Assembly (NCBI GenBank): GCA_014898425.1 | Contig: RCSZ01000009.1 | Span: 1,736,001 to 1,800,000, forward strand | Direction: 5' to 3' | Length of the DNA: 64,000 bases | Source: Botryotinia globosa | Taxonomy: Eukaryota > Ascomycota > Leotiomycetes > Helotiales > Sclerotiniaceae | In this document: positions 50,241 through 62,400 of the stretch, piece after piece | How positions within the stretch are numbered: the stretch's first letter is position 1 | How the letters are laid out: each line of letters opens with the position of its first letter | Position numbers and translations under genes: made by a program | The notes under the pieces: model-generated | The model's input: the letters and a program-made list of their open reading frames with translations, nothing else | Database searches by the model: none | What the model was told of the DNA's origin: nothing

Positions 50241-51662
50241 AGCTGGGGTTTGTGTGGGATTGGATTGGATTGGATTGGATTGGGCTGGACTGGACTGGAA
50301 TGGACTGGACTGGATTGGGTTTGAGGTGGTGGATTGGGCTGGGTGGGAATGATTGGTGGATTGGTTGAATGGATGTTGGATATTGGATATTGGATATTGG
50401 ATATTGGAGGTGGGAGGTGGGTTGTGAGGATGAAGGTGGTGATGTCGAGATTGATGAATTGGAGGGGAGTAAAGATGGAGGGGAGTGGAGAAAAGATAAA
50501 GCAAAGAGCAGATGAGAGAAGGAGAATAAGGAAAGGTTCTTTTGATGATTTTGAGGGATGCTCGATGATATATTCATGGGAAAGTGGGAGATAAGATGTT
50601 GGTATTGTACTGGGGTGAAATAGGATGGAATGGGATCTTGTGTTTATGGTCTGGGGTTTTGGGGGAGAAGGGGTTTTTTGTTTTTTTTATCCGTTTTTCT
50701 TATCCGTTTTTCTCCCCTTGTCTTTTCTTTTTCCTTGGTGTTGTGTTGTGTTGTGTTGTGTCGTCGTTTGTTGATGGTGGGAATTTGGAGGGGAATGTGA
50801 TGGTAGTTGGATGATATGATGATATGATGATATTACACAATGGTTTATTGTCGTGATGCGAGTGCCTGACATTGACTTGGATTGGATTGGATCGAAATAA
50901 GTATTTCTAGCCATCCTTCTGCAATCATTCTGCGACCGCTATGGAGTACGGAAGAAAGTTTCTTATTGTGCTATCTTGTACGTGTATGCTAGTCGATAGA
51001 TTGGGATGGATGGATGGATGGATGGATGGATGGATGGATGGTATGCATGTATGTATCTATGTATGTATGTATATGTTTTCCAGAGGGAGGTTGTTGGTCC
51101 GGGTTAAATGCTGCGTGGATCACTGCATGATTGATATCTATCGTAATAGTACATTGTCCTCTTTTCTTCTGTCTGTTAATTAACATCGATTTATCAAAAT
51201 CAATGTATGAAGCCGATGAGATGAGTATCGGATGTGGCCTCGGCCTCGGCCTCGGCTTGACTGTCACAATACAATTCCGTGTCATCAGCCGTAACCTTAA
51301 CCATAAAGTCAGCCTTGTGCGATTCGCTCGTCGTGATAATTCCACCACTTTGCGAGAAAAACATATTGAAGGCTTTGTGCCACTTCATATCGTGGCATTA
51401 CAATTGCACAAGTGGCGATTTACAATCCATTTGTTGATAGGCATTCTTCCACGACTATATCCCGTTGATGACAGAAATGAATGGTGATTTGATCGATGTG
51501 ATGCAATTCAATCGCGCAGAGCTTGGAGAATTGGAGAAATCTGGTTCGTTCGTCTGGAGTTCATGCATGCATGGTTGTGGTTGAAATCTTTATCTTTATC
51601 TTTATCTTTATCATACATACCCGTGGACATACATACATACATATACATATATACACAGACAC

Positions 51663-51705
<43 letters not shown>

Positions 51706-52478
51706 TACACCCATCCGCCGAAATTGAAAATTGTCAAGTATACATTACTGGCTAGAAATTATCATGCAAGCAAAGATAATTTATCCTTGGTCCCCGTCCG
51801 TTTCTGCAGCATGCGATGTGAATGGAGAATTGCCAATGAATCATGCACAGAATTCGCGTGGAGAAAGATTAGAAGAGGGGAAGGTGAGTGAATGAATGAA
51901 TGATACGATATTTGGACCATTCCAATGGTTTTTGACACGTCAGTCGTAGTAATGCTGCGCTTGTATATTTGTCCACCGAAGAGATGTGTAATTTGTCCAT
52001 TTTCATCCGCAGAGCCGCGGGTGCTTGGTTGGGAGAGTTTGATGGGTTTCGGGATTTTGGAGGAGGGGAATGGATAGCTGCTCTTTGGTGTGATGTATGT
52101 GGAGGGTTGGTAAGTACATGTGTGTATGTATGTGTATGTGTGTGTATGTGTGTGTGTATGAATTGGTTCGATGGTATATTCGAGATCCTTACTCCGCTTT
52201 TTCTTCTTCGAAGCTTTAGTTTTGCTTCTTCAATTGATTCGAGGTGATGTGATGTGATATATTCATTTCATTTTATTCAGAGTTGAGTTGAGATGAGTTG
52301 AGTTGAGATTCATTCAAGTCCCCATTGACACTTGAAAATATATAATGAATTTCTAAACATACTATACAGCATTACTCATTGATTGAGTACCCATCTCCAC
52401 TCTGCCATTCCAACACATCCATACCTCGCATCACCCCAACTTAATGTCGTTCCAGCCCCAAACATCCACAATAGAAGC
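50008..52478. other. intergenic, rich in microsatellites
   Basis: It holds (CTTG)n at about 50,209-50,240, (ATTGG)n and (ACTGG)n at about 50,259-50,315, ATATTGG units near 50,378-50,405, GTTGT units near 50,740-50,760, (GGAT)n at about 51,006-51,040, TTTATC units near 51,593-51,612, and (ACATAC)n at about 51,637-51,709. No gene is seen. Confidence 0.6.
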
Positions 52479-55256
52479 ATGGAGGAGCTATCCGGCTGTT
52501 GGCGCGAAGCCGCCCGCGCCGACGCCGTCGCAATCGAACTCCTCAAGATCCGCAGCCATCTAACCTCCCCACCCGGTGCCCTTCTCTCCTCCCCCTCCTC
52601 TCATCCGCACTACCCCTCCCCAACCGATTCCCACCCCTCCTCCCCCAGCACCAGCGACTGCGAAATCATCACCGCGATTCTCCGCCACGTCGAACAAACG
52701 TCGCGGCTGCTCCGCGACCTGCACGATCTCTTCCCCATTTTCCGCTTGCGCGTTCCCGTCGTGATATACTATTTGACCGTCATCCTCCCGTGTTTGCAAA
52801 AGACCCTCAGGGATATGCTGGCGTTTTTGCTGTGTGATGATTGGTCCGTCAGAATGAAATGGATGTTGATGCATGAACGCTTGAATGAACAGGGCGGAAT
52901 GTCGTTGGCGTTGCGCTTTGTCATGTATGTGGATTTTTTGGTGCAGTGTGTGAGGTTGTTGAGTAGGTGAGTGAAAGGATTTGTTTTTTCTTTTCCTTTT
53001 GTTTTTTGAGGGAATGGGAACGGATGGGATCGTTTGGAGGGTACGAGGTTTAGTTCTAGTTCTAGTTCTAGTTATTGATTTATGAGGTGAGATGCGAGGA
53101 GGAGTGGAATGGGAAGAAATTGATTGGATGGTGGTAACAGCGGTCAGCACACAGATCACCAACTTACGATCCCACGACGCTGGAATTGCTGCGCCTGAGA
53201 ATTTTAAGGCTGAGGGCTCTGAGGGGGATTCCTGGTATGTTTTTCACTCTCTGATTTGGGGTTTCCCCTATGGCTTTTGCTCGTCGCATGTCGCGTTGAT
53301 ACTCTCGTCTCGAAAATGCATGGTGAAATGGAGAATTTGTATCGATTAACCCCGGGATTCGTGTTTATAGCACCCCCAATCCCGGTACAACCGCATCTCG
53401 CTCCTGCCCAGCCGAATCTTATGGAACTTGAGGTATGTAAGCGAATTCTCGGTATCTTGGTTTGTACTTTTCTGCTTGGGAATCTGTGTCTGGGGAACAA
53501 TTGTATGAAAGGAAAGAGGTGATGTTGATGATGTTTAGAGACGGCACTGGGCGGAAAAGATCTTTGATGATCATGCGCAACCGCTTTCGCAGGCACTTTT
53601 GAAACATAGACGAGAGTATGTTTGTCTTTTTTTAGTTTTATTATTATTCGGGGGCTCGATGATGGGGAAGTAGAGAAGGAGTGTGAAGTTTCATATTTTG
53701 GAAAGAGGAGGCATCCATAGGAATCACAATGATTGACTGATACCATGGATATAGATCGAGATGTTTTGGTCCATCGATGAATCTCATGAAGTTGGGTATC
53801 CCTCCACAATCAAAAGTTCTGTTCAAATTGTGAGTACGACATTTCTCTACTCTCTGATATCTTCTCTCCTTCACTGTTTCTCTGACTCTCCTCATCACTT
53901 TTCGTCTCGCTAACTATTCAGACCCTTTGACAAAAATCATCTCTCCGTAACACTCTATCTCGACGATGCAGCACTTCATCAATCCCCCTATTTACTCTGT
54001 CGCTGGATGGATAAACAGAACAATCCTCATTATTCTTCTTTTGGGGTTCATGAGCTTTGTATTCGGAGACATGGAAGCGCGTTGTGTTTTAAGAGGTGGA
54101 GTGAGTATAGGGAACATCCGACTATTTGGACGGCTTTATTTTTCAAGTGAGTGATGCTTTTCTCAGTTGAGAGTTTGGAAGGGAAACACTGATTAAGGAG
54201 AAGTAAAAGGGATAGTATTTGAAGAGAATGTGCTGACTGATTTGTGAAAGGACTTGGCAACGTTAGTATTTTTTGCAGACTTGTTTTCAAATTGAATGGA
54301 GGATAGAAGTTTGAGATACAATGGATAATAAATTAACGTTACAATATAGGAATGGTGCTCTTCCACTGCTCATTTGTAGCACTCAAAGCGCGTTCCCAAC
54401 TCACAAATCTGATACCAAGAGATGATTATATTATTGCCGGAGAGGTGAAGATTTTCCAAGGGTAGGTAACTAATTTTCCTCAAAAGGTAGACATGTGAAA
54501 ACTGGACGAACAGAACGAGTTTCCAGATGTGGAAAATCTCTTTGCTAACATATCGATACAATAGACAAATAGTAGACGATGGATTCCACCACTCTCTCTT
54601 CGTCTACGAAAATCAACAAACTCATACCCTACGACTTCACGCCGCAGTTGCAAATGGAGAATTGAGGAAATGTCCTATCTGGACTGCTTTTAGTATGGAT
54701 TCCTTTCTTTCCCTCTCAATCCGCTTTCCCCTCTCCCATATCCTCTCAATTTGCTTAAATTCTTTTACGCTTAACCTCCCACCTGGCTCCCAGCACTCGC
54801 TAAAAACCCCTAGTAACCGACCTCCAAGTCACATCCGATACCTGGCTCGCCCGACACTCGCGTCATCGCGTTTGGGTGAAAGATTTGCATCTCTATGTAT
54901 TCTGCGATGAGTATTCGAGACGCGCGCAGGTGAGGAAACATGGGGAGTTTGAGTTAAATTTTGTGCATGGGGCTGGTATGTTTCGGGGTTCTTTTCTCTT
55001 GTTGCTATCTTATATAACCCTTTTATTTGCATTTCCTTCAAGTTTTCACACAAATGATCAAAGATACTCTTCAGTGGATAAGAGAAGATATAATGTAGAA
55101 AGAGTAAGAAGAAAAGAGCTAACACACCGAATAGCAGCAGACGCATTCATAAACGTGTTCTACCCCCTAGATTCCGACTCGGAATCCGAGTGCGCGATTG
55201 AAGATGTGTCGGGGAATGCATCGGCTGGATTTCAACAGGATACATCGGGTTATTGA
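52479..55256 (+). CDS. 11-exon gene, fungal protein of unknown function
   Basis: Eleven exons: 52479..52966, 53155..53234, 53371..53432, 53539..53615, 53755..53829, 53922..54146, 54251..54261, 54350..54461, 54565..54692, 54814..54975 and 55135..55256, giving 513 aa. All phases agree and all introns are GT-AG, but they are 88-188 bp, longer than in neighbouring genes. Exon 7 is only 11 nt and adds TWQ between ALFFK and RMVLFHCSFVALKARS. Start MEELSGCWREAARADAVAIE is the first ATG in frame. Blocks: PVVIYYLTVILPCLQKTLRD, RRHWAEKIFDDHAQ, HELCIRRHGSALCFKRWSEY, GQIVDDGFHHSLFVYENQQT, HGEFELNFVHGAA. It resembles fungal hypothetical proteins I have seen, but I cannot name a domain or function. Confidence 0.8.
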
Positions 55257-57400
55257 AAATGTTCGCTTTTGGTCTTGTATTGAAAGGAAACGAAAGGAAA
55301 CGAAACGAAGCTAAACGAGGATTCATGAATCTTTAACATATAATTTGAGGGCCAGAAGCCAGTTTGATACTCATGATACCCAAGGCTTAAGCTCACTACG
55401 AGAAAATCTGCGATTTTCAGACAATCCCATCAATATCGATCCATCGATTTGTTAATTTGCGGTTGAGGGAGATTGTGGAGATCAAAACTTTACACGTTCT
55501 CTGTCTCATACAATTACATTACCATTTACTTCTCCATCTTACTTTCCACACTTTGGTTTTCTCACTTCCTCAAATTATTCATATTGACTTCGGGAATCAT
55601 GATGAGATTGTCCAATAAAATGCATAGCTCAAAAGAAAAACAAAAAGAAAAACAAAAAGAAAAAGAAGGGATACATGTAACACGATTCCGAGATTGTTTT
55701 TTTGTTCATAAAGTCGAAGGATTCGATATGATACTATGATACTATCATAATGATATCACGATGATACAATACCTTCAGAATGAAATTTTCGAGAAGAAGG
55801 GTGGATTTTACTTGCTCTTCGCTATTTATTTAACTTGTTTTTCTATTTCTATGTTTTTTTGATCATAGTATCGTGAGGTTGCGAGGTTGTGTTCGGGTTG
55901 ATTGATTGATTGATTGGTGTTGATTGATATCGATGTCGATAGCGATGTTGATAGCACTTGATCTGTCGCGGTTGTATCGTATTTAAGGGATGCGACTGCG
56001 GCTTCGGATTATGGATTATGGTAGGAGGGGTTTGCACGTGTGATGTGTGATAGGTGATGTGGAGCTGAAAGTCTGGAAATTGAAATGAAATCGAGAATGG
56101 GTATCGAAGGAAGGAAGGAAGGATTTGTGTTTAAGTTTTAACTATTGTGATCTTACTAGCTACGACTGCTACTAAGCTTGATCCAAAATTGAATCTTTGT
56201 ATATAACTTGAGTACTTTGATCTATAGTGCGTTCAGCTGGCTGTGGTTCTCTTTCTTGAAGAATGTTTTGATGTATCCGCGCTTGAAATGAGGTTTGAGG
56301 TATGAGGTTTCATTTTTTAGTTCTGAGTTTTGAGGTTAGGTTCAGATTTGGGTTATACATCGTTTCTTTCCTTCCACATTTTTCTTAGGAAGGGAGTAAA
56401 TAAGTACCGAGATGAGATACAAAGGAGATTGAATTATTTCGCTTCGATCAAGTAGATTATAACCTCGTACACTTATCTCAATCTCTCTGTTTTTTTTTGG
56501 AAAATTAACGTGAAAGAGAAATGTCACTATATATTCTATCAAGGATCAAGATTCGATAGAGGCGCTCATTCATCAAAACCCATTTAAGCGTACTAGATAT
56601 TCAATACACCATTAAAGAATTATTTTTAGATTTCATCGAGAGTATAATCGAACATGTATAAGGTTAGAAATTCGAAAGTTACAGCATGTTTTAACTTCCT
56701 CAAGCGAAGAGGGTAAAATTGTTGGTGAAGTGTAGTACTTGTTATACAGGCAAGACTCCCTGTTAAAGCCTTACACGATAATTAATCACTAGGACATCTC
56801 CTAATTTTTTCTATCTTAATCTAATACTCAGATATATAATAGGGATAAATGCGAGCCTCGCGAAGGTATATATATGTGAATGAGTATGGAGGAGTATAAG
56901 ATCTTGATCGAAAATGTATCACTTAAGCGAGAAGAGGAGAAACTTTAGTACCTAATACGAGAAATTCTCACTCGGCGAGTGATTATTGACTAGGTACATC
57001 ATCATAAGTCTCTTGATTTTTTGAGGAGCCTCTTTTGGGAGTTGAGGCTAACGTTGATCGGATGAGAATATTAGATGGGGAGGGCGAGATGGAAAAGGGG
57101 AGAAAGAATGAGATGATGTGTTTGATTAGTTTAGTTGGGCTTTGAGTATGCGTTGTAACAGTTAGTAGTTAGTAGGTAGCTTTGGTGTAGATAGTTTTAG
57201 GATGGCTTGATTGCTGGTAATATATTGAAGATCCATTATATATTTTTTAGTCTATATGCAATGGAGCTATATGCATGTGTCTCTGTGATACAGTGACAAG
57301 GGACTTCAAAGTGAATATAGAATCATTTTATTAGTATCGGGACATCGATCATATGATCAAAGAGGGCACTGTATTAACTAGCGTTGCGCTAGCGCTTCCC
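55257..57400. other. intergenic
   Basis: About 2.1 kb, with small repeats (AAAGAAAAACAA near 55,632-55,664, GATTGATT near 55,898-55,914). No gene is supported. The change to extreme AT-richness comes at about 57,400, just after a GC-rich palindrome-like GCGTTGCGCTAGCGC at 57,383-57,397. Confidence 0.5.
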
Positions 57401-59754
57401 TATATATTTAATACCTAGCTTCCTATAATTAATAATAATCAAAAACGAATACAATTATATAGAATTAAGTACTTATATTTATATTAACCAAATTGATATC
57501 AATACTAATTAGTAATATTACAAATTAGAATTTTGGATTCTATTAAAAGCATTAGATGTTTTTATATAATATTTAGAATTGATAGAAATTCTGAAGAGAT
57601 TATAAAAAAGATATTATTATATTAGGTATAATATACTATCTTTTTTTGTAATATTAAAAAGTATACTTTGAATAATTATATTGAGAAGATATATTCAAGA
57701 AGTTTGATTTTATTAAATATAATAAATCGATTTTAAATTCATTATATATTTATCTTTGTATTATATATTGTATTAAATAAAACAAAGATCTTTATTACTC
57801 TTTATATTTATAAAAAACTTTCTTATATATACAAATATATATATATTTATAATAATTTTCAAAATACCTTTACTCATATATACAAATATATCGGAAAGCG
57901 ATATTACTTTAATCGCTAAGAATATTATTAATAAAAACATATATATAAAGAAGGAAGAGGAAGAATATAAGGAATAGCTTAATTTATTAAAAGTAATATC
58001 AAATAATAAAAGAGCTATTATTATTAATAATAAGAAGTTTATTAAATATATTAAATTCAAATATAAATAATACAATTATAAGAATAATAATAATAATAAT
58101 CTAATAGAGATCTTTTATTATAATTTCAGAATATTTATAGTTATATAATTCCCAAAAATCTATTAGATTTATATACAAAAGTTATATATAATATTATATA
58201 TTTAAGGAATATATTTATTGAGAATAAGTATTGAAATATCTATAGTTTTATTCAAATAATCTTGTAAGATTATTATTAATAAATAAATGAAAATACAAAT
58301 TCAAAAAACTCTAAAAAATATTAATATCAAAAAACTCAAATTCAAGTTCGAAATTATTTATAAATTTATTAAAAACAATTTCAAATATACAAATAAAGAT
58401 AATAAAAATAAATATAATAAAAATAATAATATAGGAAACCCTAATAATAAAAAGAGCAATAATAATAAAAACAATAAAGATTATAAATCCCAAAAGAATA
58501 AAATATTAATATTATATTTCAATATATAATTTCTTATTAATTTATTGAAATTCTATATTAATAATAAAAAATATAATAGAAATAATAATAATTTTGATTT
58601 CAAGTTTTCAATATTTTATAAAATTTTATAATATATAGAAATACTTATAGATATATATTATAAAACATTTCTAATTATATTTAAAGAAAATATATTTTAG
58701 TTTTTTTATATTAATTATAATTTATTATTATCAATATTCAAAGAACTTTGTATTTATATATAAAATAATTTCAAAGGAAATAAATATCAATGAAATATAT
58801 TATTGAAATAAAATAATATTATTTTAAAATCAATTAGAAAAAAGTATAGAAATAAATTATTCAATAAATATTCTATAATTATAATTAAACAATTATATAT
58901 ATTATAATATTAATTCGATTTTGTTATATAACAAATATTCTATTTTTATAATAAATTTATATTTATTTATAAAAATATAAAGATATATAATTTAATTTGT
59001 TTTAATTTTTAAAAAAAAATATTTGATTTAATTAATTAATTATAATAATTTATTAATATATAAAAGAGATTATATAAAAACAAAAAAAATATAATATTAT
59101 TTACTAATAGGAAATTCTATAGTAATAATAATTATAGCAATAATTAAAGTAATTCTAAGAATTTCAGAAATAATAATAACTTTAAAAATAATTTATATAA
59201 TAAACAATAATATTCAAATTCTTTTAATTAATATAATTATTATTAAATATATAAGAAAAAAAAATATCAATTAATAAAATATTTTAAAAAAAAATAAAAT
59301 AAAAATAAATACAAATATAAAAAAAAGATCAAAGATAATAATAATAATATATTTAATAAGTATTATAATTAATAAATAATCAAATATAAAAAAAAGATTA
59401 TTAATATAAAATTTAATTCAAAGATTAAAATAAATTTGTTTTTTGTAAACCTTAATATTAAAAATAATATAAATAAAATATTTTTTATAAATTCTAAATT
59501 TATTAATAATTAGAAAATATTCAATTAATTATTATTCAATATAATATTGTATATAATAATTAGAAATCCTATTGAAATAGTTTTATTTGTAAAAAAATAT
59601 AATAAATATTTTTAATATAAGTTATACAAATAAAGAATTCTTTGATATATATATTGATATAATATATATAAGAAAATCAATAATTGGAATTGGATAATAT
59701 TATATATAGAAATAGATTTGTTTAATTGAATATAATCTATTAATAATAAAGATT

Positions 59755-59985
59755 ATGAATATATATTTCGGAAAGGGGATTATAATATTAATAGGATTAT
59801 TCCGAATTATTATATTATTTAGAAATATTAATTTCTATATTATAGATATTGATATTCTATTTCTATTAAGTTTTAAAAATATAAATTATTTTAAAGCATT
59901 TTACAATAATATTATTAATCAATTTATTATCCCAAAAAGTGAATACTCTATTATTAGAAAATATAAGCATATGTTTTTAATATAA
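59755..59985 (+). pseudogene. copia protease region remnant
   Basis: A 76-codon frame keeps the spacing of the fungal copia protease region: FGKGIIILIG, then a stretch ending DIDILFLLSFKN, then AFYNNIINQFI and IIRKYKHMFLI. From family memory these stand for blocks around the flap and a terminal RRFGHPF-like motif. Hydrophobic substitutions to Ile and Phe dominate, as C-to-T change would give. Confidence 0.65.
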
Positions 59986-60139
59986 AAAATGGATATAAAT
60001 CAATTTATTCAAAAATCGATTTATTAAAACAATTATTATTTAATAATTATAAAGCTATAATATCTATATCAATAATTTGGCTATTTATTAGTATAATATT
60101 TTTATAATATATTATAATAAATAAGCTATAATGAGAATA

Positions 60140-60620
60140 ATAATATTATTAAGCATTTTATTAAATATTACAAGCATTATCAAATATATAACAAATTATC
60201 AAAATATTTCAAATTCATTTTACTAAAAAACTCTGAATTCAATTATATTATTTATATTGATATTATATATATTATAAATAACTTGATTTTATATATTATT
60301 AATAAAACAATATATTATTAAACAATTTGGTTTTTTGAAAACATTTTTACTAAATATATATTCGATAATCTCAAGGAATGCTGGATTGATATATATATTA
60401 AATCATTAGATTATATTATTTATAATATTAGAAAGAATTTTATAAATAAAGAATTTATCCAAAATATAAAATCTATATCAATTATTATTAAAAGTATATC
60501 TATCAAAGTATATAATTTTATAGATATTATTAAAAAATATTATTATTTATTACATTGCGTATATAAGATTTTAATAAAAAAACTTAAAAATAACAATCTA
60601 ATTAAAATAATAATTTTTCA
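60140..60620 (+). pseudogene. copia integrase remnant, truncated by insertion
   Basis: Readable blocks are YYKHYQIYNKLSKYFKF, SEFNYIIYIDIIYI, ENIFTKYIFDNLKECWIDIY, LDYIIYNIRKNF and INKEF. They follow the order of the copia integrase core. The first catalytic Asp (YID) is kept; the position where the second is expected reads Asn (YIIYN), which is inference from family memory. Stops interrupt the frame. The reading ends at FQM where the second element is inserted. Confidence 0.65.
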
Positions 60621-60622
60621 AA

Positions 60623-60790
60623 TGTTAGTATCACTATGGGGATGGTAAAGACAATATAATACTATAATTCACACTATTGTAATATTGCTTGAGGTTCTAA
60701 AAACTAGAGCTACAATATATTTATATTATAGTGTCAAAACATTAATGCAAATACTAATACAATTATATAATCCCTATCCCAATACTAACA
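60623..60790 (-). repeat. LTR of copia element B (168 bp)
   Basis: It begins TGTTAGTAT and ends ATACTAACA, a 9-bp inverted terminus with canonical TG...CA. Lower AT content and an imperfect TATGGGGATGG/CCCTATCCC pair lie just inside the ends. Directly beside it, toward higher coordinates, lie RNase H remains on the minus strand, so this is the 3' LTR of a minus-oriented element. The 5 bp outside (TCAAA) do not match the 5 bp inside (ATTCT), so it is not a solo LTR. Confidence 0.7.
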
Positions 60791-60849
60791 ATTCTCTAAA
60801 GTTATTGGATTATATCCTTTTAATTAATATCTTTTTATTTATATAACTA

Positions 60850-62400
60850 TTTATTCTTTTAATCTCTCTCAATCTACTCTATAACCTTAATCTTTATAAT
60901 ATTATTATTAATCAAATCCTTTAAAACTTAATACAATTTAGATTTAGTTATTATATCAACTGAATTAAATTCTTTATCAATCCATTTAATTTTTATAATT
61001 TCTTGTTTTTTATATATTTTTTAAATAATTATTATATCAATTATTAATTTCTTTTCAATAATTATACCAAACTTTATAAAACAATTATAAAATAATCTTG
61101 AATTAATATATATAATTAATAATATATTACAATTTGAAAAAATCTTATTAAATATATTTTTGATTATTATATTAATATCAAAGTCTAAAATTATATTATA
61201 AAACTTTGATACTAATATATTCCTAATAACTCTTTTGTATTTGATTAATAATTAATAAATAATATTAATTTTATCAAATTTATCCTATAAAATAATAATA
61301 TATTTAATTTAAAAGAATAAATCTTTATTATTTACAAAAAATATATTTATAAATATAATCAATTTAAAAAAATTTATATCAAAAGAAATAAATTATAATC
61401 CTCTCTCTAAATTATCGATTTGTTATTAAATATATTTATTAAAAGAATTAGTATTTTCTTTTTTTGAATTGATTATTTATATAATATATAACAAATCAAA
61501 AAATATTTTTAATTGATATATAATTATTATATATATTCTTTGAATACACTATATAATATATTAATCTTTTATTATTACTAATTTTCTAAATTTATTATAT
61601 ATACCTTATATATTCAATAGTTCTAATTTAATCAAATAAAGATTTTTATATTGTTTTTTCTGATTAAAATAAATTATACCATTATATTATTGAATAATTA
61701 AATCATTATTAAATTTAAATAATATATCTAATATAAGTATTTTATACTTTTTTGTTATAAAATTTATATTTTTGAGCTTAATTTGCTTACAATCTATAAA
61801 TACTTTATTAACTACAATGAATATATTATTTATTTGTAATTTAATAATATCGAATATTATATTATTTTTAATTGTATATAATAAATATAAGTTATAGATT
61901 GATTATATTATCTTGAAAGTATTAATATAATGTTTATAATAAATATTAAACTAATAATTACCTACTTCTAAAATATTATATAATAATTATATTATTTATA
62001 GAATAAAATCTTCTGAGATATTTATTTTTGTTGGGGGTTATATATAAAATTTTCGAATTAAATTTGATATTAATTATATATATATTTATATAATATCACA
62101 AATACTTATAATAATCTTGTTTTTAGATAATATAACTATTATTATTAATATAATATATTAACTAATATATTATATAATAAATAATTATATCAAAACAATA
62201 CTTTTTCCTTAATCTTTTTATATTTGTATAATCAATCGAAATTTGAAAAATGCTTTATCAATCTTTTTATTCTTAATTTCATTAATAAAATATAAATTGA
62301 ATATTCTAATATTTATAAATATATTTGTAAATTTTATAAATTGAAATATACCATTTTCCATCAATCTATTAACTTCTTTTTGTTTTGATTCAATAAAGAT
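60850..62400 (-). pseudogene. copia reverse transcriptase/RNase H remnant
   Basis: Short readable blocks on the minus strand follow fungal copia polymerase: FNLYFINEIKNKKIDKAF (about 62,310-62,250), LIRKFYIQPP (about 62,065-62,030), SIYNLYLLYTIKNNI (about 61,900), KNINFITKKYKIL (about 61,765-61,725), and QIDNLERGL (about 61,420-61,390). The stretch from about 61,250 down to 60,950 has KWID followed by KEFNSVDITNK, the end of RNase H. No frame is intact. Confidence 0.65.

Larger units (their letters stand above)
57400..60622 (+). mobile_element. Ty1/copia retrotransposon relic A, 3' part displaced
   Basis: Extremely AT-rich block with many stops. On the plus strand the order is an Asn/Lys-rich gag-like stretch (about 58,287-58,529), protease-like remains (59,755-59,985) and integrase remains (about 60,140-60,620). 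It is cut at 60,622/60,623 by the LTR of a second copia element. The left boundary and 5' LTR could not be defined; 57,400 is only where composition changes. Confidence 0.75.

Noticed and set aside
49411..50577. 388-codon minus-strand frame rich in Ser, Pro, Gln and Thr
   Set aside because: It is the complement of several tandem repeats (8-bp, 4-bp and 9-bp units) with no domain and no conserved-looking segment.
50584..51348. several short frames around GGAT and GTTGT repeats
   Set aside because: Repeat-derived and without start context or homology signals.
57773..58529. Ile/Tyr/Asn-rich frames suggesting mitochondrial DNA
   Set aside because: Copia protease, integrase and RT blocks in the same AT-rich block show mutated nuclear retroelements rather than mitochondrial genes.
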